Of a stretch of 10,875 nt of DNA, positions 1-6,141 are shown piece by piece. A program made the translations under genes and the position numbers. Each line of letters starts with the position of its first letter. Within the stretch, counting starts at the first letter, position 1. The notes under the pieces are model-generated. The model made no database searches and was not told the DNA's origin. It saw only the letters and a list, made by a program, of their open reading frames with translations. The DNA comes from an uncultured Dermatophilus sp. (lineage in GTDB: Bacteria; Actinomycetota; Actinomycetes; Actinomycetales; Dermatophilaceae), in the NCBI GenBank assembly GCA_945876925.1, contig CAMCQD010000020.1, positions 1-10,875 on the forward strand, written 5' to 3'.

Positions 1-63
1 GTCACGGCCGGGCAGGCCCGGGCCGGGGATGGCCCGGGCGGCACGAGCGCACGGGAGGACTGA
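1..63 (+). CDS. C-terminal end of an upstream protein, probably the permease of the ABC importer (partial)
   Basis: Frame 1 is open from the window edge to a TGA at 61-63, one base before the ATG of the next gene. The 20 visible residues (ending ARED) are Gly/Ala/Arg-rich, like a cytoplasmic tail, and show no domain. COG1101-type ATPases are usually encoded directly after their permease, and the one-base spacing suggests a coupled operon. The identity as permease is inferred from that context only. Frame 3 is also open through this stretch, so the assignment rests on the position of the stop. Confidence 0.4.
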   Translation, partial: VTAGQARAGDGPGGTSARED

Positions 64-64
64 C

Positions 65-856
65 ATGCTGCGCCTGACCGGTGTCACCAAGACGTTCTTC
101 CCCGGCACGATCAATGAGCGCCGGGCCCTGGACATCGACGACCTCGCCCTGGGTGCGGGTGAATTCGTCACGATCATCGGCTCCAACGGGGCCGGGAAGT
201 CGACCCTGCTCAACCTGGTGTCAGGGGTCTACACCCCCGAGCGGGGCACGATCGAGATCGACGGGCACGACGTCACCCGGCTGCCCGATCACCGGCGAGC
301 GGGGATGATCGGCCGGGTCTTCCAGGATCCGATGGCCGGCACCGCCCCGCACCTGACCATCGAGGAGAACCTCGCGATCGCGCTCACCCGGGGCAGCCGC
401 CGCGGCCTGGGCTGGGGTGTGACCGCCAGGCGCCGGGAGCGGTTCGCCGAAGATCTCAGGCTGCTCGAGCAGGGGCTCGATAAACGGCTCAAGGCCAAGG
501 CGGGCCTGCTGTCCGGGGGGCAGCGGCAAGCCTTGTCACTGCTCATGGCGACGTTCTCGGAGCCGCGTATCCTCCTGCTCGATGAGCACACCGCCGCGCT
601 GGATCCGCAGCGGGCCGCGCTGGTGGTGCGGCTGACCGAGTCGCTGGTGGCCCGTCACAAGCCGACGACGCTCATGGTGACGCACAACATGGAGCAGGCC
701 CTGGGCCTGGGCGACCGGCTCATCATGATGCATGAGGGCCGGGTCGTGGCGGACGTGCGCGGCGAGGAGAAGGCCCGGGCCACGGTGCCCGGCCTGCTGT
801 CCATGTTCGAGAAGGTCAAGGGCGCTGGAATGTCCGACCGCAGCCTGCTGACGTAA
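65..856 (+). CDS. ABC importer ATP-binding protein, COG1101/TrpXYZ-like
   Basis: This 263-aa cytoplasmic ATPase would power an importer made of itself, a membrane permease and a lipoprotein substrate-binding protein. Visible motifs are Walker A GSNGAGKST (39-47), Q-loop Q87 in VFQDP, signature LSGGQRQ (149-155), Walker B ILLLDEHTA (169-177), D-loop ALD (178-180) and H-loop H207 in VTHNM. The segments LLDEHTAALDP and RLIMMHEGRVV are typical of the COG1101 group, whose systems have been linked to tryptophan or other small organic solutes; the substrate here is unknown. I start at ATG 65 because GGGAGGA lies at the right distance (52-58) and the upstream gene ends at 63. An in-frame ATG at 29 exists but would overlap that gene and lacks a better ribosome site. 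The substrate-binding protein is not in the window. Confidence 0.9.
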   Translation: MLRLTGVTKTFFPGTINERRALDIDDLALGAGEFVTIIGSNGAGKSTLLNLVSGVYTPERGTIEIDGHDVTRLPDHRRAGMIGRVFQDPMAGTAPHLTIEENLAIALTRGSRRGLGWGVTARRRERFAEDLRLLEQGLDKRLKAKAGLLSGGQRQALSLLMATFSEPRILLLDEHTAALDPQRAALVVRLTESLVARHKPTTLMVTHNMEQALGLGDRLIMMHEGRVVADVRGEEKARATVPGLLSMFEKVKGAGMSDRSLLT

Positions 857-961
857 CCGCAGGCGTTCCGGGTCCCTGACGCCGGGTCCAGGTTGCTCGC
901 GCGACCGCCGGGAGATGGGATGCGGGCAGCTGCCGCTGGTGCCCTCCGGCGGGTACGGTAC

Positions 962-986
962 CTGGCGGCGGGGATGCTCCCGCCAG
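962..986. terminator. GC hairpin between convergent genes, candidate bidirectional terminator
   Basis: CTGGCGG (962-968) is complementary to CCGCCAG (980-986) with an 11-base loop. An alternative fold pairs GGCGGG (967-972) with CCCGCC (979-984). The hairpin sits between the stops of two convergent genes (856 and 1007). Neither strand has a U-run, as is common in high-GC actinobacteria, so the call depends on position and symmetry. The rest of the 857-1006 gap shows only a 10-bp palindrome GGCAGCTGCC (925-934). Confidence 0.4.
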
Positions 987-1006
987 TCTGGGCAGGGGTG
1001 ATGCGC

Positions 1007-1684
1007 TCAGCCGGTGGGCAGGCCGGAGTCGTAGGCGAGCTTGACGAGCTGCACGCGGTCGCGCAGGCCGAGTTTGACGAGCAGGCGGGCGATGTAGGTC
1101 TTCACCGAGGAGGGAGCCAGGAACAACTCGCCGGCGATCTCCTGATTGGTCAGTCCGCGTCCGACGGCGGTGAGGATGTCCCGCTCGCGCGGGGTGAGCC
1201 GCTCCACCAGGGCGGCGGCCTCGGCCTGCCGGGCGCTGCCCGGGCCGGACAGCCCGGCGCGGTCGATGACCTGACGGGTCACCCGTGAGGTGAGTACCGT
1301 CTCACCGCCGGCGACGGCCCGGATCGCGGCCACCAGGTCGGTTGCCGGGGAGTCCTTGAGCAGGAACCCCGCAGCCCCTGAGCGGAGCGCGCCGAAGGCG
1401 TATTCGTCCTGGTCGAAGGTGGTCAGCACGAGCACTCGCATGTGCGGCCAGCGGGCCGTGATCCGCTCGGTTGCCGCGACGCCGTCGAGCACCGGCATCC
1501 GCACGGCCATGAGCACCACATCCGGGGGCGTGCCTGCCGTGGCGAGCCGGGCCAGCAGCCGGATCGCCTCGGCGCCGTCGCTGGCCGATCCGGCCAGTTC
1601 CAGCCCCTCTTGCCGGCGTAGCTGCAGGGATAGCCCCAGCCGGGTGGCTTCCTGGTCGTCGACGATGACGACCCGGATGGTCAC
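1007..1684 (-). CDS. LuxR/NarL-family response regulator with a substituted phospho-acceptor (Asp60 to Ala)
   Basis: This 225-aa protein has an N-terminal receiver domain (about 3-120) and a C-terminal LuxR helix-turn-helix (about 162-222; LTPRERDIL, then TNQEIAGELFLAPSSVKTYI). It starts at GTG 1684, giving VTIRVVIVDDQ; this GTG overlaps the kinase stop as GTGA, and 225 aa is the usual length. The acidic pair D9-D10, switch residue T88 and K110 (FLLKD) are present. The normally invariant aspartate of the DVVLMDVRMP block is Ala60: the motif reads DVVLMAVRMP and the codon is GCC at 1505-1507 on the complement. One base change from GAC would explain it. By family knowledge such a protein could not be phosphorylated in the normal way. 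It may act as a constitutive or phosphorylation-independent regulator, respond to another signal, or reflect a mutation or sequencing error. It is the last gene of the operon and probably regulates it. Confidence 0.93.
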   Translation of the reverse strand: MTIRVVIVDDQEATRLGLSLQLRRQEGLELAGSASDGAEAIRLLARLATAGTPPDVVLMAVRMPVLDGVAATERITARWPHMRVLVLTTFDQDEYAFGALRSGAAGFLLKDSPATDLVAAIRAVAGGETVLTSRVTRQVIDRAGLSGPGSARQAEAAALVERLTPRERDILTAVGRGLTNQEIAGELFLAPSSVKTYIARLLVKLGLRDRVQLVKLAYDSGLPTG

Positions 1685-2907
1685 CGCGACCCCGCCCAGG
1701 GAAGGGTCGCGGCCGTGCGCCAGCCGCGGCCGGGCACCGGGCCGGCCTCGAATGTCCCGCCGAGTCCGGTGACCCGCGTTTCCAGCCCGGCCAGGCCATG
1801 CCGCTGCGGCACCACGTCGAATGCCAGCGGGTCCCCGTCGTCCTCGACCTCGACCCGGGTGGCCTGTTCCCGGTGGCAGATCCGCACCCTGACCAGCCGC
1901 GCCCGGCGCGCGTGCCGCAGTACGTTCGTCAGCCCCTCCTGGGCGACGTGGAAGCACGCATTCTCCACGGCGGCCCCGCCGCCGGGCTCCCCGCTCTCGG
2001 CGACGTCGACGTCAAGGCCGGCCGCCCGGATAGTGCTGGCCAGGTCGGCGATGTCGCCGATCCGCCGCGATTGCCTGGCTGCGCGCGGGTCGTGCAGCCG
2101 CTCGACCACATCACGGGTGCGCCCCAGGCATTCCCGCGCCGTCTGCTCAATGACGCGCAGTGCTTCCCGGGCCTCGTCCGGGTGATCAGGCAGCGAGCGG
2201 GCACCCCCGTCGGCCAGCGCGACCACGGCTGTCATGGCATGCCCGACCGAGTCGTGCAGCTCGCTGGCCACCGCCGTGCGCTCGCGCAGATACTCCTGTT
2301 CGGCCTGGTCCCGCAGCGACATGGCCGTCGCCCGTAGCGCCGCGTCCCGGTGGGCCAGGTCTGCCAGCTGCGCACGTAGCAGGATCGCCGGGATCACCGC
2401 GGCCAGCACCAGGAACCACCAGGCGGCGAGGTAGCTGATCAGCGGGAAGGCCAGGTCGTGCGGGAGGGAGAAGATGCTGGCCGCGCTGATCGCCAGCGTT
2501 GCTAGCACGGCAGCCCCGGCCACGGCTGCCCGGCTGGTCAGGACCACGGCGAATAGCGCGATGCAGGCAGTGAGCCGGAGCGGCCCGTCGATCCCGGCGG
2601 CGACCCCGGCGAGCTGGAGGATGAGCGCCACGGCGAGCACGCTGAGCGGCCACCGGGACCGGACCGTCAGGGCAGCCGTACCGATCAGCGCGCCGGCGGC
2701 GAGGACGGGCAGTCCGGGCCCGGGCGGGGTTCCCGAGCCGGCCAGGTGACTCCAGGCGGCTCCCATGAGCACCGCGTTCACTCCCGCCCACAGCAGGTCG
2801 GCCCGGCCGGGCGCGCGCTGGCGCAGCTCGGCCAGGCGGCCGGGCCAGCTGCGCGGTGCCCGCAGCGCGTGCACGCTGCTCGCCAGTGGTTCCTCAGGCA
2901 CCCTCAC
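1681..2907 (-). CDS. Sensor histidine kinase, NarL/DesK type (HisKA_3 plus HATPase)
   Basis: About 408 aa. The N-terminal half has five or six hydrophobic helices (roughly residues 39-56, 65-82, 86-106, 110-146, 154-177), so the sensor lies in the membrane with little extracytoplasmic sequence, as in intramembrane-sensing kinases. A short coiled linker follows, then the HisKA_3 H-box ASELHDSVGH with phospho-accepting H218. The ATPase domain shows an N-box QEGLTNVLRHA with N328, VEDDGD (354-359) and RHGLAGLETRV (370-380). All catalytic motifs look intact, in contrast to the partner regulator. Start choice: GTG 2907 makes a GTGA overlap with the upstream permease stop, like its neighbours. GTG 2901 has better spacing (8 nt) to GGGAG at 2910-2914. 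ATG 2931 would give 416 aa but has no clear ribosome site. The gene ends in TGA inside the regulator's GTGA. Confidence 0.92.
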   Translation of the reverse strand: MRVPEEPLASSVHALRAPRSWPGRLAELRQRAPGRADLLWAGVNAVLMGAAWSHLAGSGTPPGPGLPVLAAGALIGTAALTVRSRWPLSVLAVALILQLAGVAAGIDGPLRLTACIALFAVVLTSRAAVAGAAVLATLAISAASIFSLPHDLAFPLISYLAAWWFLVLAAVIPAILLRAQLADLAHRDAALRATAMSLRDQAEQEYLRERTAVASELHDSVGHAMTAVVALADGGARSLPDHPDEAREALRVIEQTARECLGRTRDVVERLHDPRAARQSRRIGDIADLASTIRAAGLDVDVAESGEPGGGAAVENACFHVAQEGLTNVLRHARRARLVRVRICHREQATRVEVEDDGDPLAFDVVPQRHGLAGLETRVTGLGGTFEAGPVPGRGWRTAATLPWAGSR

Positions 2908-3746
2908 CACTCCCGGTGTCGCAATAGCCATCGGGTGCCGAGCGTACCGGCGGCCACCCAGGCCAGGGCCACCCCGGTGGTGGCGCAGATCGCCACCGGA
3001 TCAAGCATTGACGCATGCGGATCCACGCCCTCGGCCAGATCGCGTGAGCCCATGCCGACGGTGATGAGAGTGAAAGGGATGAACCGCTGAACCTCGATAG
3101 CGCCGACAGTGAGCGTCAATCCGATGATCGTGCCGCAGGCCCCGGCGATTGTCATCGCCGGGAAGGTCGTGAAGAACACTCCGATGCACATCATGACTGC
3201 GCCTATCGACCAGGCCCCGGCTGCGGCGACCAGCGTCCGGATCAGCACGATCTCCATGCCCTGCACGCCGATTCCCAGGGCCAGGCCGGTGATGATCGTT
3301 TCTGCGCCGTAGATGAGCATGCCGATCAGGGCCAGTTCCAGGGCATACAGCAGTTTGCCGGCGATGGCCTGGTCCATGCGATCGGTGGCCATGATGCGCA
3401 GCCACCCCCGGTACTCGAATTCCGTGGCGGCGACGTTCGCCTGCACGATCACATAGACCATTGGCAGGAACAGCGTGGTCATGAGGATGCTTCCCTGCAC
3501 CCAGATCGCGATCCACCCCATTTCCGGGGTGGTGAAGTAGCCGTCCCGGACCTGCAGGTAGTTATAGGCTCCCAGGCCCTGTCCCATGAGCGCTACCACG
3601 GCTGCCGCGCCGGTGAACCAGCCGGTGTGCCCCTTGCCGCGCTCGATCTGCCAGGCCCGGAGAAAACCGGGCCGTCGTAGCGTGGTCCCGCGCGAGGCGG
3701 TGCTGGCGGATGCGGGCGAGGCGGATGCTGCGCCGGTATGAGTCAT
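2904..3746 (-). CDS. ABC-2-type permease, second subunit (LanG/BcrB-like)
   Basis: This 280-aa membrane protein has a Ser/Ala-rich N-terminus and about six helices (approximately 43-61, 84-101, 132-156, 168-190, 193-213, 253-272). A cytoplasmic amphipathic stretch between helices 2 and 3 (ATEFEYRGWLRIMATDRMDQAIAGK) is of the kind that contacts the ATPase in ABC-2 permeases of bacteriocin-protection and BcrAB exporters. ATG 3746 was chosen because AAGGAG precedes it by 8 nt and it forms an ATGA overlap with the preceding permease stop; an upstream in-frame extension to 3794 lies inside that gene. With the other permease it would form a heterodimeric channel that expels or removes a membrane-active compound. 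The substrate cannot be read from the sequence. The subunit label (G versus E) is a guess from gene order. Confidence 0.88.
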   Translation of the reverse strand: MTHTGAASASPASASTASRGTTLRRPGFLRAWQIERGKGHTGWFTGAAAVVALMGQGLGAYNYLQVRDGYFTTPEMGWIAIWVQGSILMTTLFLPMVYVIVQANVAATEFEYRGWLRIMATDRMDQAIAGKLLYALELALIGMLIYGAETIITGLALGIGVQGMEIVLIRTLVAAAGAWSIGAVMMCIGVFFTTFPAMTIAGACGTIIGLTLTVGAIEVQRFIPFTLITVGMGSRDLAEGVDPHASMLDPVAICATTGVALAWVAAGTLGTRWLLRHREW

Positions 3747-4543
3747 GAGCGCTGCTCCTTGCGATAGATGAGGACAATGGCCAGGGCGGTCCACGCGGCT
3801 GCCAGGGCGGCAGCGACGGTGAGGACGCGTCCGATATCCGGTGCCAGCACGATCTCAGCAGCGAGGCCGGGCCCAGAGCTGGCTAATTTCGCCGGATCCG
3901 CGGCGTATAGCAGCCCCCAGGGCAACGCGAACCCCAGCGGCTTGTAATTCAGGAAGGGCAGGGCTGAGGAGATCACTGCGGCGAGCAGGCCGGTCACGAT
4001 CCCGGCGGCGAGTGGCCTGACCAGTTGTGCCAGGGTGAGGTGCGCTGCGGTGACGGCGATGCAGCCGCAGGTGGTGGCCGCGATGAGCGGGCCGGTCAGT
4101 TCGGCGGCAACTGGCGTGAACTCCAGCCCGAGGAGAGCGGCAGCTCCGAGCGTCACTGCGATCTGCAGCAGATGGAAGATGATGACGATCACGTTGGCCA
4201 GGGCGAGCTTGACGCAGAACCGGCGTACTGGCGGCTGCCCCCTGGCTGTGAGCCACTGTCCCATTCGCTCCTGCTGGTCGACCCCGGCGATCTGGATCGC
4301 GAGGAGCCCGGCCGTGAAGGGGAAGAGCATCGCGTACATGCCCGCGCACTCGGCCAGGGCAGCAGTGGCCTGCTTCATGCCCGGCATGAGGAGGATCATC
4401 CAGCCGGCCTCAAACGCGAACATGCCTGCCAGCATGGCGGGTACGTGCTTGCGGCGCAGTTTTCGCGTTTCTAGCGCGAAGAGCTGGCCCAGTGTGACGG
4501 GGCGTTCGCGGTGCAGTCTGCTTGCTGCTGGTGCCAGGCTCAT
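3743..4543 (-). CDS. ABC-2-type permease, first subunit (LanE/MutE-like)
   Basis: This 266-aa membrane protein has six likely helices (about 36-54, 67-87, 112-140, 150-173, 178-197, 240-260). The N-terminal pattern FALETRKLRRKHVPAML, followed by a first helix and a conserved cytoplasmic stretch (QQERMGQWLTARGQPPVRRFCVKL, 90-113), matches the architecture of permeases in lantibiotic-protection ABC transporters (MutE/EpiE/SpaE type): short proteins of about 250 aa, encoded in pairs after their ATPase. ATG 4543 overlaps the ATPase stop as ATGA, with a G-rich AGGGGG ribosome site upstream. The family relation is recognised from pattern only; a generic ABC-2 exporter is the alternative. Confidence 0.88.
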   Translation of the reverse strand: MSLAPAASRLHRERPVTLGQLFALETRKLRRKHVPAMLAGMFAFEAGWMILLMPGMKQATAALAECAGMYAMLFPFTAGLLAIQIAGVDQQERMGQWLTARGQPPVRRFCVKLALANVIVIIFHLLQIAVTLGAAALLGLEFTPVAAELTGPLIAATTCGCIAVTAAHLTLAQLVRPLAAGIVTGLLAAVISSALPFLNYKPLGFALPWGLLYAADPAKLASSGPGLAAEIVLAPDIGRVLTVAAALAAAWTALAIVLIYRKEQRS

Positions 4544-5472
4544 GCGGCTGCCCCCTGGTGAACCGGTTCGGTGAGCCGCAGGAACGCTTCTTCCAGGGAG
4601 CGGCGTCGCAGTTCCACCCGGTAGATGTCATGACCGGCGACGGTGAGTTCCCGCACCAGCGCTGCGACCGCGGGGTCGGGGAGCACGCCGGCGTGCACCT
4701 CGGTGCCGATGCGGGTGGTCGCCACCCCGCTAGCGGCCAGGATCGTTTCCGCGGCCTCCGGGTTCGAGCAGCGCACGACCGTGCTTCCCTCGTCGCGCAG
4801 CCCGGCTAGCGCGCCCTGGTAGCGCAGCTGGCCAGCCTGGATGATCCCGACGGAATCGGCCATCTGCTCGATCTCGGACAGAATGTGCGAGGAGACCACC
4901 ACCGTGATGCCGCGATCCCGGGCAAGGTCGATGATCAGCTCCCGGATCTCGACGACGCCGCCCGGGTCCAGCCCGTTGGTCGGCTCGTCGAGCATCAGCA
5001 GGAAGGGATCTCCGAGCAGCGCCATCGCGATTCCCAGCCGCTGCTTCATGCCCATGGAGTAGTTGCGTGCCAGCTTTGAGGCGTGCTCGCTGAGCTCGAC
5101 GGTAGCCAGGCACTCCTCCACTTGACTGCGCGGGGCGCCGAGGGTGTCGGCAACGATGCGCAGGTTCTCGCGGCCGGATAGATGCGGGTAGTAGGCGGGG
5201 CCCTCGATCATCGAGCCGATGCGGGGCAGCACCTGTGCGTGGCACTCCCGCAGATCCCGGCCCAGGATCTCGACGGTCCCGCGCAGGGGCCGGACTAGCC
5301 CGAGGATCATCTTCATCGTGGTTGACTTTCCTGCACCGTTGGGTCCGAGGAATCCGTAGATGCCGCCTGGCGAAACCTCGAGGTCAAGGTCATTGACCAC
5401 GGTCGTATCGCCGTAACGCTTGGTGAGCCCCCGGGTGCGCACGACTGGCGCGGTACTGTCGCTGCCGGACAT
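4540..5472 (-). CDS. ABC exporter ATPase, BcrA/LanF type, with Glu in the Q-loop position
   Basis: This 310-aa ATPase is the first gene of the five-gene operon. Motifs are Walker A GPNGAGKST (43-51), signature YSMGMKQRLGIA (138-149), Walker B FLLMLDEPT (157-165), D-loop GLDP (167-170) and H-loop H196. At the Q-loop position the sequence is IGSMIEGPAYYPHLSGREN, with E90 in place of glutamine. This E-loop is characteristic of lantibiotic-protection LanF ATPases and related BcrA-type proteins. The C-terminal extension (about 225-310) includes the RRSLEEAFLRLT element common in this group. Start ATG 5472 has a near-perfect AGGAGG five bases upstream. An in-frame extension to 5532 is open but is less well supported. 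It probably drives the two permeases encoded directly after it, conferring protection against an antimicrobial peptide or similar compound. Confidence 0.93.
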   Translation of the reverse strand: MSGSDSTAPVVRTRGLTKRYGDTTVVNDLDLEVSPGGIYGFLGPNGAGKSTTMKMILGLVRPLRGTVEILGRDLRECHAQVLPRIGSMIEGPAYYPHLSGRENLRIVADTLGAPRSQVEECLATVELSEHASKLARNYSMGMKQRLGIAMALLGDPFLLMLDEPTNGLDPGGVVEIRELIIDLARDRGITVVVSSHILSEIEQMADSVGIIQAGQLRYQGALAGLRDEGSTVVRCSNPEAAETILAASGVATTRIGTEVHAGVLPDPAVAALVRELTVAGHDIYRVELRRRSLEEAFLRLTEPVHQGAAA

Positions 5473-5501
5473 CAGTCCTCCTATCGGCCGCCGGACATCA
5501 G
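5464..5501 (-). repeat. 12-bp direct repeat duplicating the start-codon context of the ABC ATPase gene
   Basis: GCCGGACATCAG occurs at 5464-5475 and again at 5490-5501, 26 bp apart. On the coding strand each copy reads CTGATGTCCGGC, so the ATG of the ATPase gene (5472) has an upstream twin ATG at 5498 that is out of frame. The twin opens a five-codon mini-ORF (MSGGR) ending in a TAG at 5483-5481, directly before the real ribosome site GGAGG. Confidence 0.75.
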
Positions 5502-5593
5502 GTGTAGTCCACCAGCTCCCGGGCGCGGGCACAGTCCGCCCCGGTTGACAATCGCGGCCGGGGAGCGGGGGGCGGTAGCGGAGCAGCCGTCAT
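5498..5593 (-). other. Possible 31-aa leader ORF upstream of the ABC operon
   Basis: An ATG at 5593 opens 31 codons (MTAAPLPPPAP... ending ARELVDYT) that stop with a TGA at 5500-5498. That stop overlaps the duplicated ATG at 5498 as TGATG. G/C at third positions is about 77% by hand count, lower than in the definite genes. The ribosome site (TGGTGA) is weak. No family is recognised. It could be a translated leader controlling the operon or chance open sequence; chance is the more likely. Confidence 0.2.
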
Positions 5594-5779
5594 GAATTCA
5601 CCAGGGGTAGCCGCTTGCAGGCGGCTCGCTCGCCTATTCCTGCTGGTTTTTCCTGAGGGGGTGAGCGGCCGGTGAGTGCGCTTACTGCGCGGTCCGGGAA
5701 TTGACGCGGAAAACCCCGGTGCTAGTGCAGATCCCGCCGCGTCAGCGTGCGCCCCGTGCTTGGCTGATGCCTGCTGTGG

Positions 5780-5918
5780 CGGCGGGCTATTTTCCCGCCG
5801 GGCTTCCGGGCCTCCCGGATGCACAAGATGCCGCCGGATCACCCGGGGGAGTGGGTGAACCGACGGCACCAATGGTGTGCGTAACCGGACCTGCGATCCG
5901 TACCGCTGCGAACAGCGG
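5780..5918 (-). promoter_or_regulatory. Cluster of hairpins in the putative leader RNA of the ABC operon
   Basis: Four inverted repeats lie in 140 bp. CCGCTG/CAGCGG (5903-5918) has a four-base loop that reads UUCG on the minus-strand RNA. TCACCC/GGGTGA (5839-5858) has an 8-nt loop. CCGGG/CCCGG (5806-5818) has a 3-nt loop. CGGCGGG/CCCGCCG (5780-5800) has a 7-nt loop that reads AAAATAG on the minus strand. If transcription starts near 5953, all lie in an approximately 480-nt untranslated leader. No known riboswitch is recognised. In DNA this GC-rich some hairpins are expected by chance. Confidence 0.35.
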
Positions 5919-5960
5919 GCTCCATGCGGCTCTCAGGTGTCTTCCGGCCACTGCACGATC

Positions 5961-5990
5961 ACAGTATTGGACGAGCGTCCAAGATGTCAA
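5961..5990 (-). promoter_or_regulatory. Sigma70-type promoter candidate for the ABC/two-component operon
   Basis: On the minus strand a perfect -35 hexamer TTGACA (5990-5985) is followed by 18 bases and a partial -10 hexamer TACTGT (5966-5961), so transcription would start near 5953 and run toward the ABC ATPase gene. The first and last two positions of the -10 box fit only partly, so activation or weak basal strength is possible. No better promoter was found closer to the start codon at 5472. Confidence 0.5.
5967..5982. promoter_or_regulatory. 16-bp palindromic operator in the promoter spacer
   Basis: TTGGACGAGCGTCCAA is a perfect inverted repeat with 7-bp arms (TTGGACG/CGTCCAA) and a 2-nt centre. 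It fills 16 of the 18 bases between the -35 and -10 boxes. This size, symmetry and location are typical of a TetR-family repressor site. A near-copy stands upstream of the VWA gene (7856-7871). No TetR-like gene is present in the window. Confidence 0.6.
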
Positions 5991-6047
5991 CGACTCTGGC
6001 GAGAACCACGTGCGATGCCGGAATATGTTGCGGGGCAACGGTATTTA

Positions 6048-6059
6048 GCCTGTTCAGGC
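6048..6059. repeat. 12-bp palindrome GCCTGTTCAGGC
   Basis: GCCTG and CAGGC are separated by TT. It lies about 60 bp upstream of the TTGACA box and about 85 bp downstream of the VWA gene stop. It may be a protein-binding site or a weak transcription end for the VWA gene (followed on that strand by TAAATA). The 2-nt loop is too tight for a good RNA hairpin. Confidence 0.25.
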
Positions 6060-6081
6060 GCTGGTTGGCAAGCGTACCCAG

Positions 6082-6110
6082 GTGGTGTGGCGCACCCGCT
6101 AGTGGTGTGG
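6082..6110. repeat. Two direct repeats GTGGTGTGG spaced 20 bp apart
   Basis: GTGGTGTGG occurs at 6082-6090 and 6102-6110, a period of about two helical turns, upstream of the candidate promoter of the ABC/two-component operon. Direct repeats at this spacing are often bound by activator dimers on one DNA face; a link to the operon's response regulator is speculative. Confidence 0.35.
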
Positions 6111-6141
6111 GTCCGCTGCTGCGTGGACGTGCCCCATCCGG

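Larger units (their letters stand above)
5473..6141. other. 669-nt region without a convincing long gene; promoter and leader of the ABC/two-component operon
   Basis: Several frames are open for 80-120 codons, but their third-position G/C is only about 60-65% against far higher values in the flanking genes, and none has a good ribosome site. The stretch from about 5950 to 6060 is noticeably less GC-rich than its surroundings. The region contains the promoter-like pair and palindrome at 5961-5990, hairpins from 5780 to 5918, a small palindrome at 6048-6059, direct repeats at 6082-6110 and the duplicated start context at 5464-5501. Confidence 0.7.

Noticed and set aside
1681..2931. Possible pseudogene state of the two-component genes because of the missing aspartate
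   Set aside because: Both frames are full length with intact overlaps, DNA-binding domain and kinase motifs. A single substitution does not make them broken genes.
5701..5728. Plus-strand promoter-like TTGACG followed by TAGTGC
   Set aside because: The -10 box is poor and no supported plus-strand gene lies downstream.
5498..5872. 124-codon open frame upstream of the ABC ATPase gene
   Set aside because: It is Pro/Arg/Ser-rich with no hydrophobic core, no ribosome site and poor codon bias. Only its last 31 codons were kept as a low-confidence leader ORF.
5701..6048. 115-codon plus-strand open frame with a TTG start in the gap
   Set aside because: Third-position G/C is only about 60-65%, no ribosome site is visible, and it runs antisense through the candidate promoter and palindrome.
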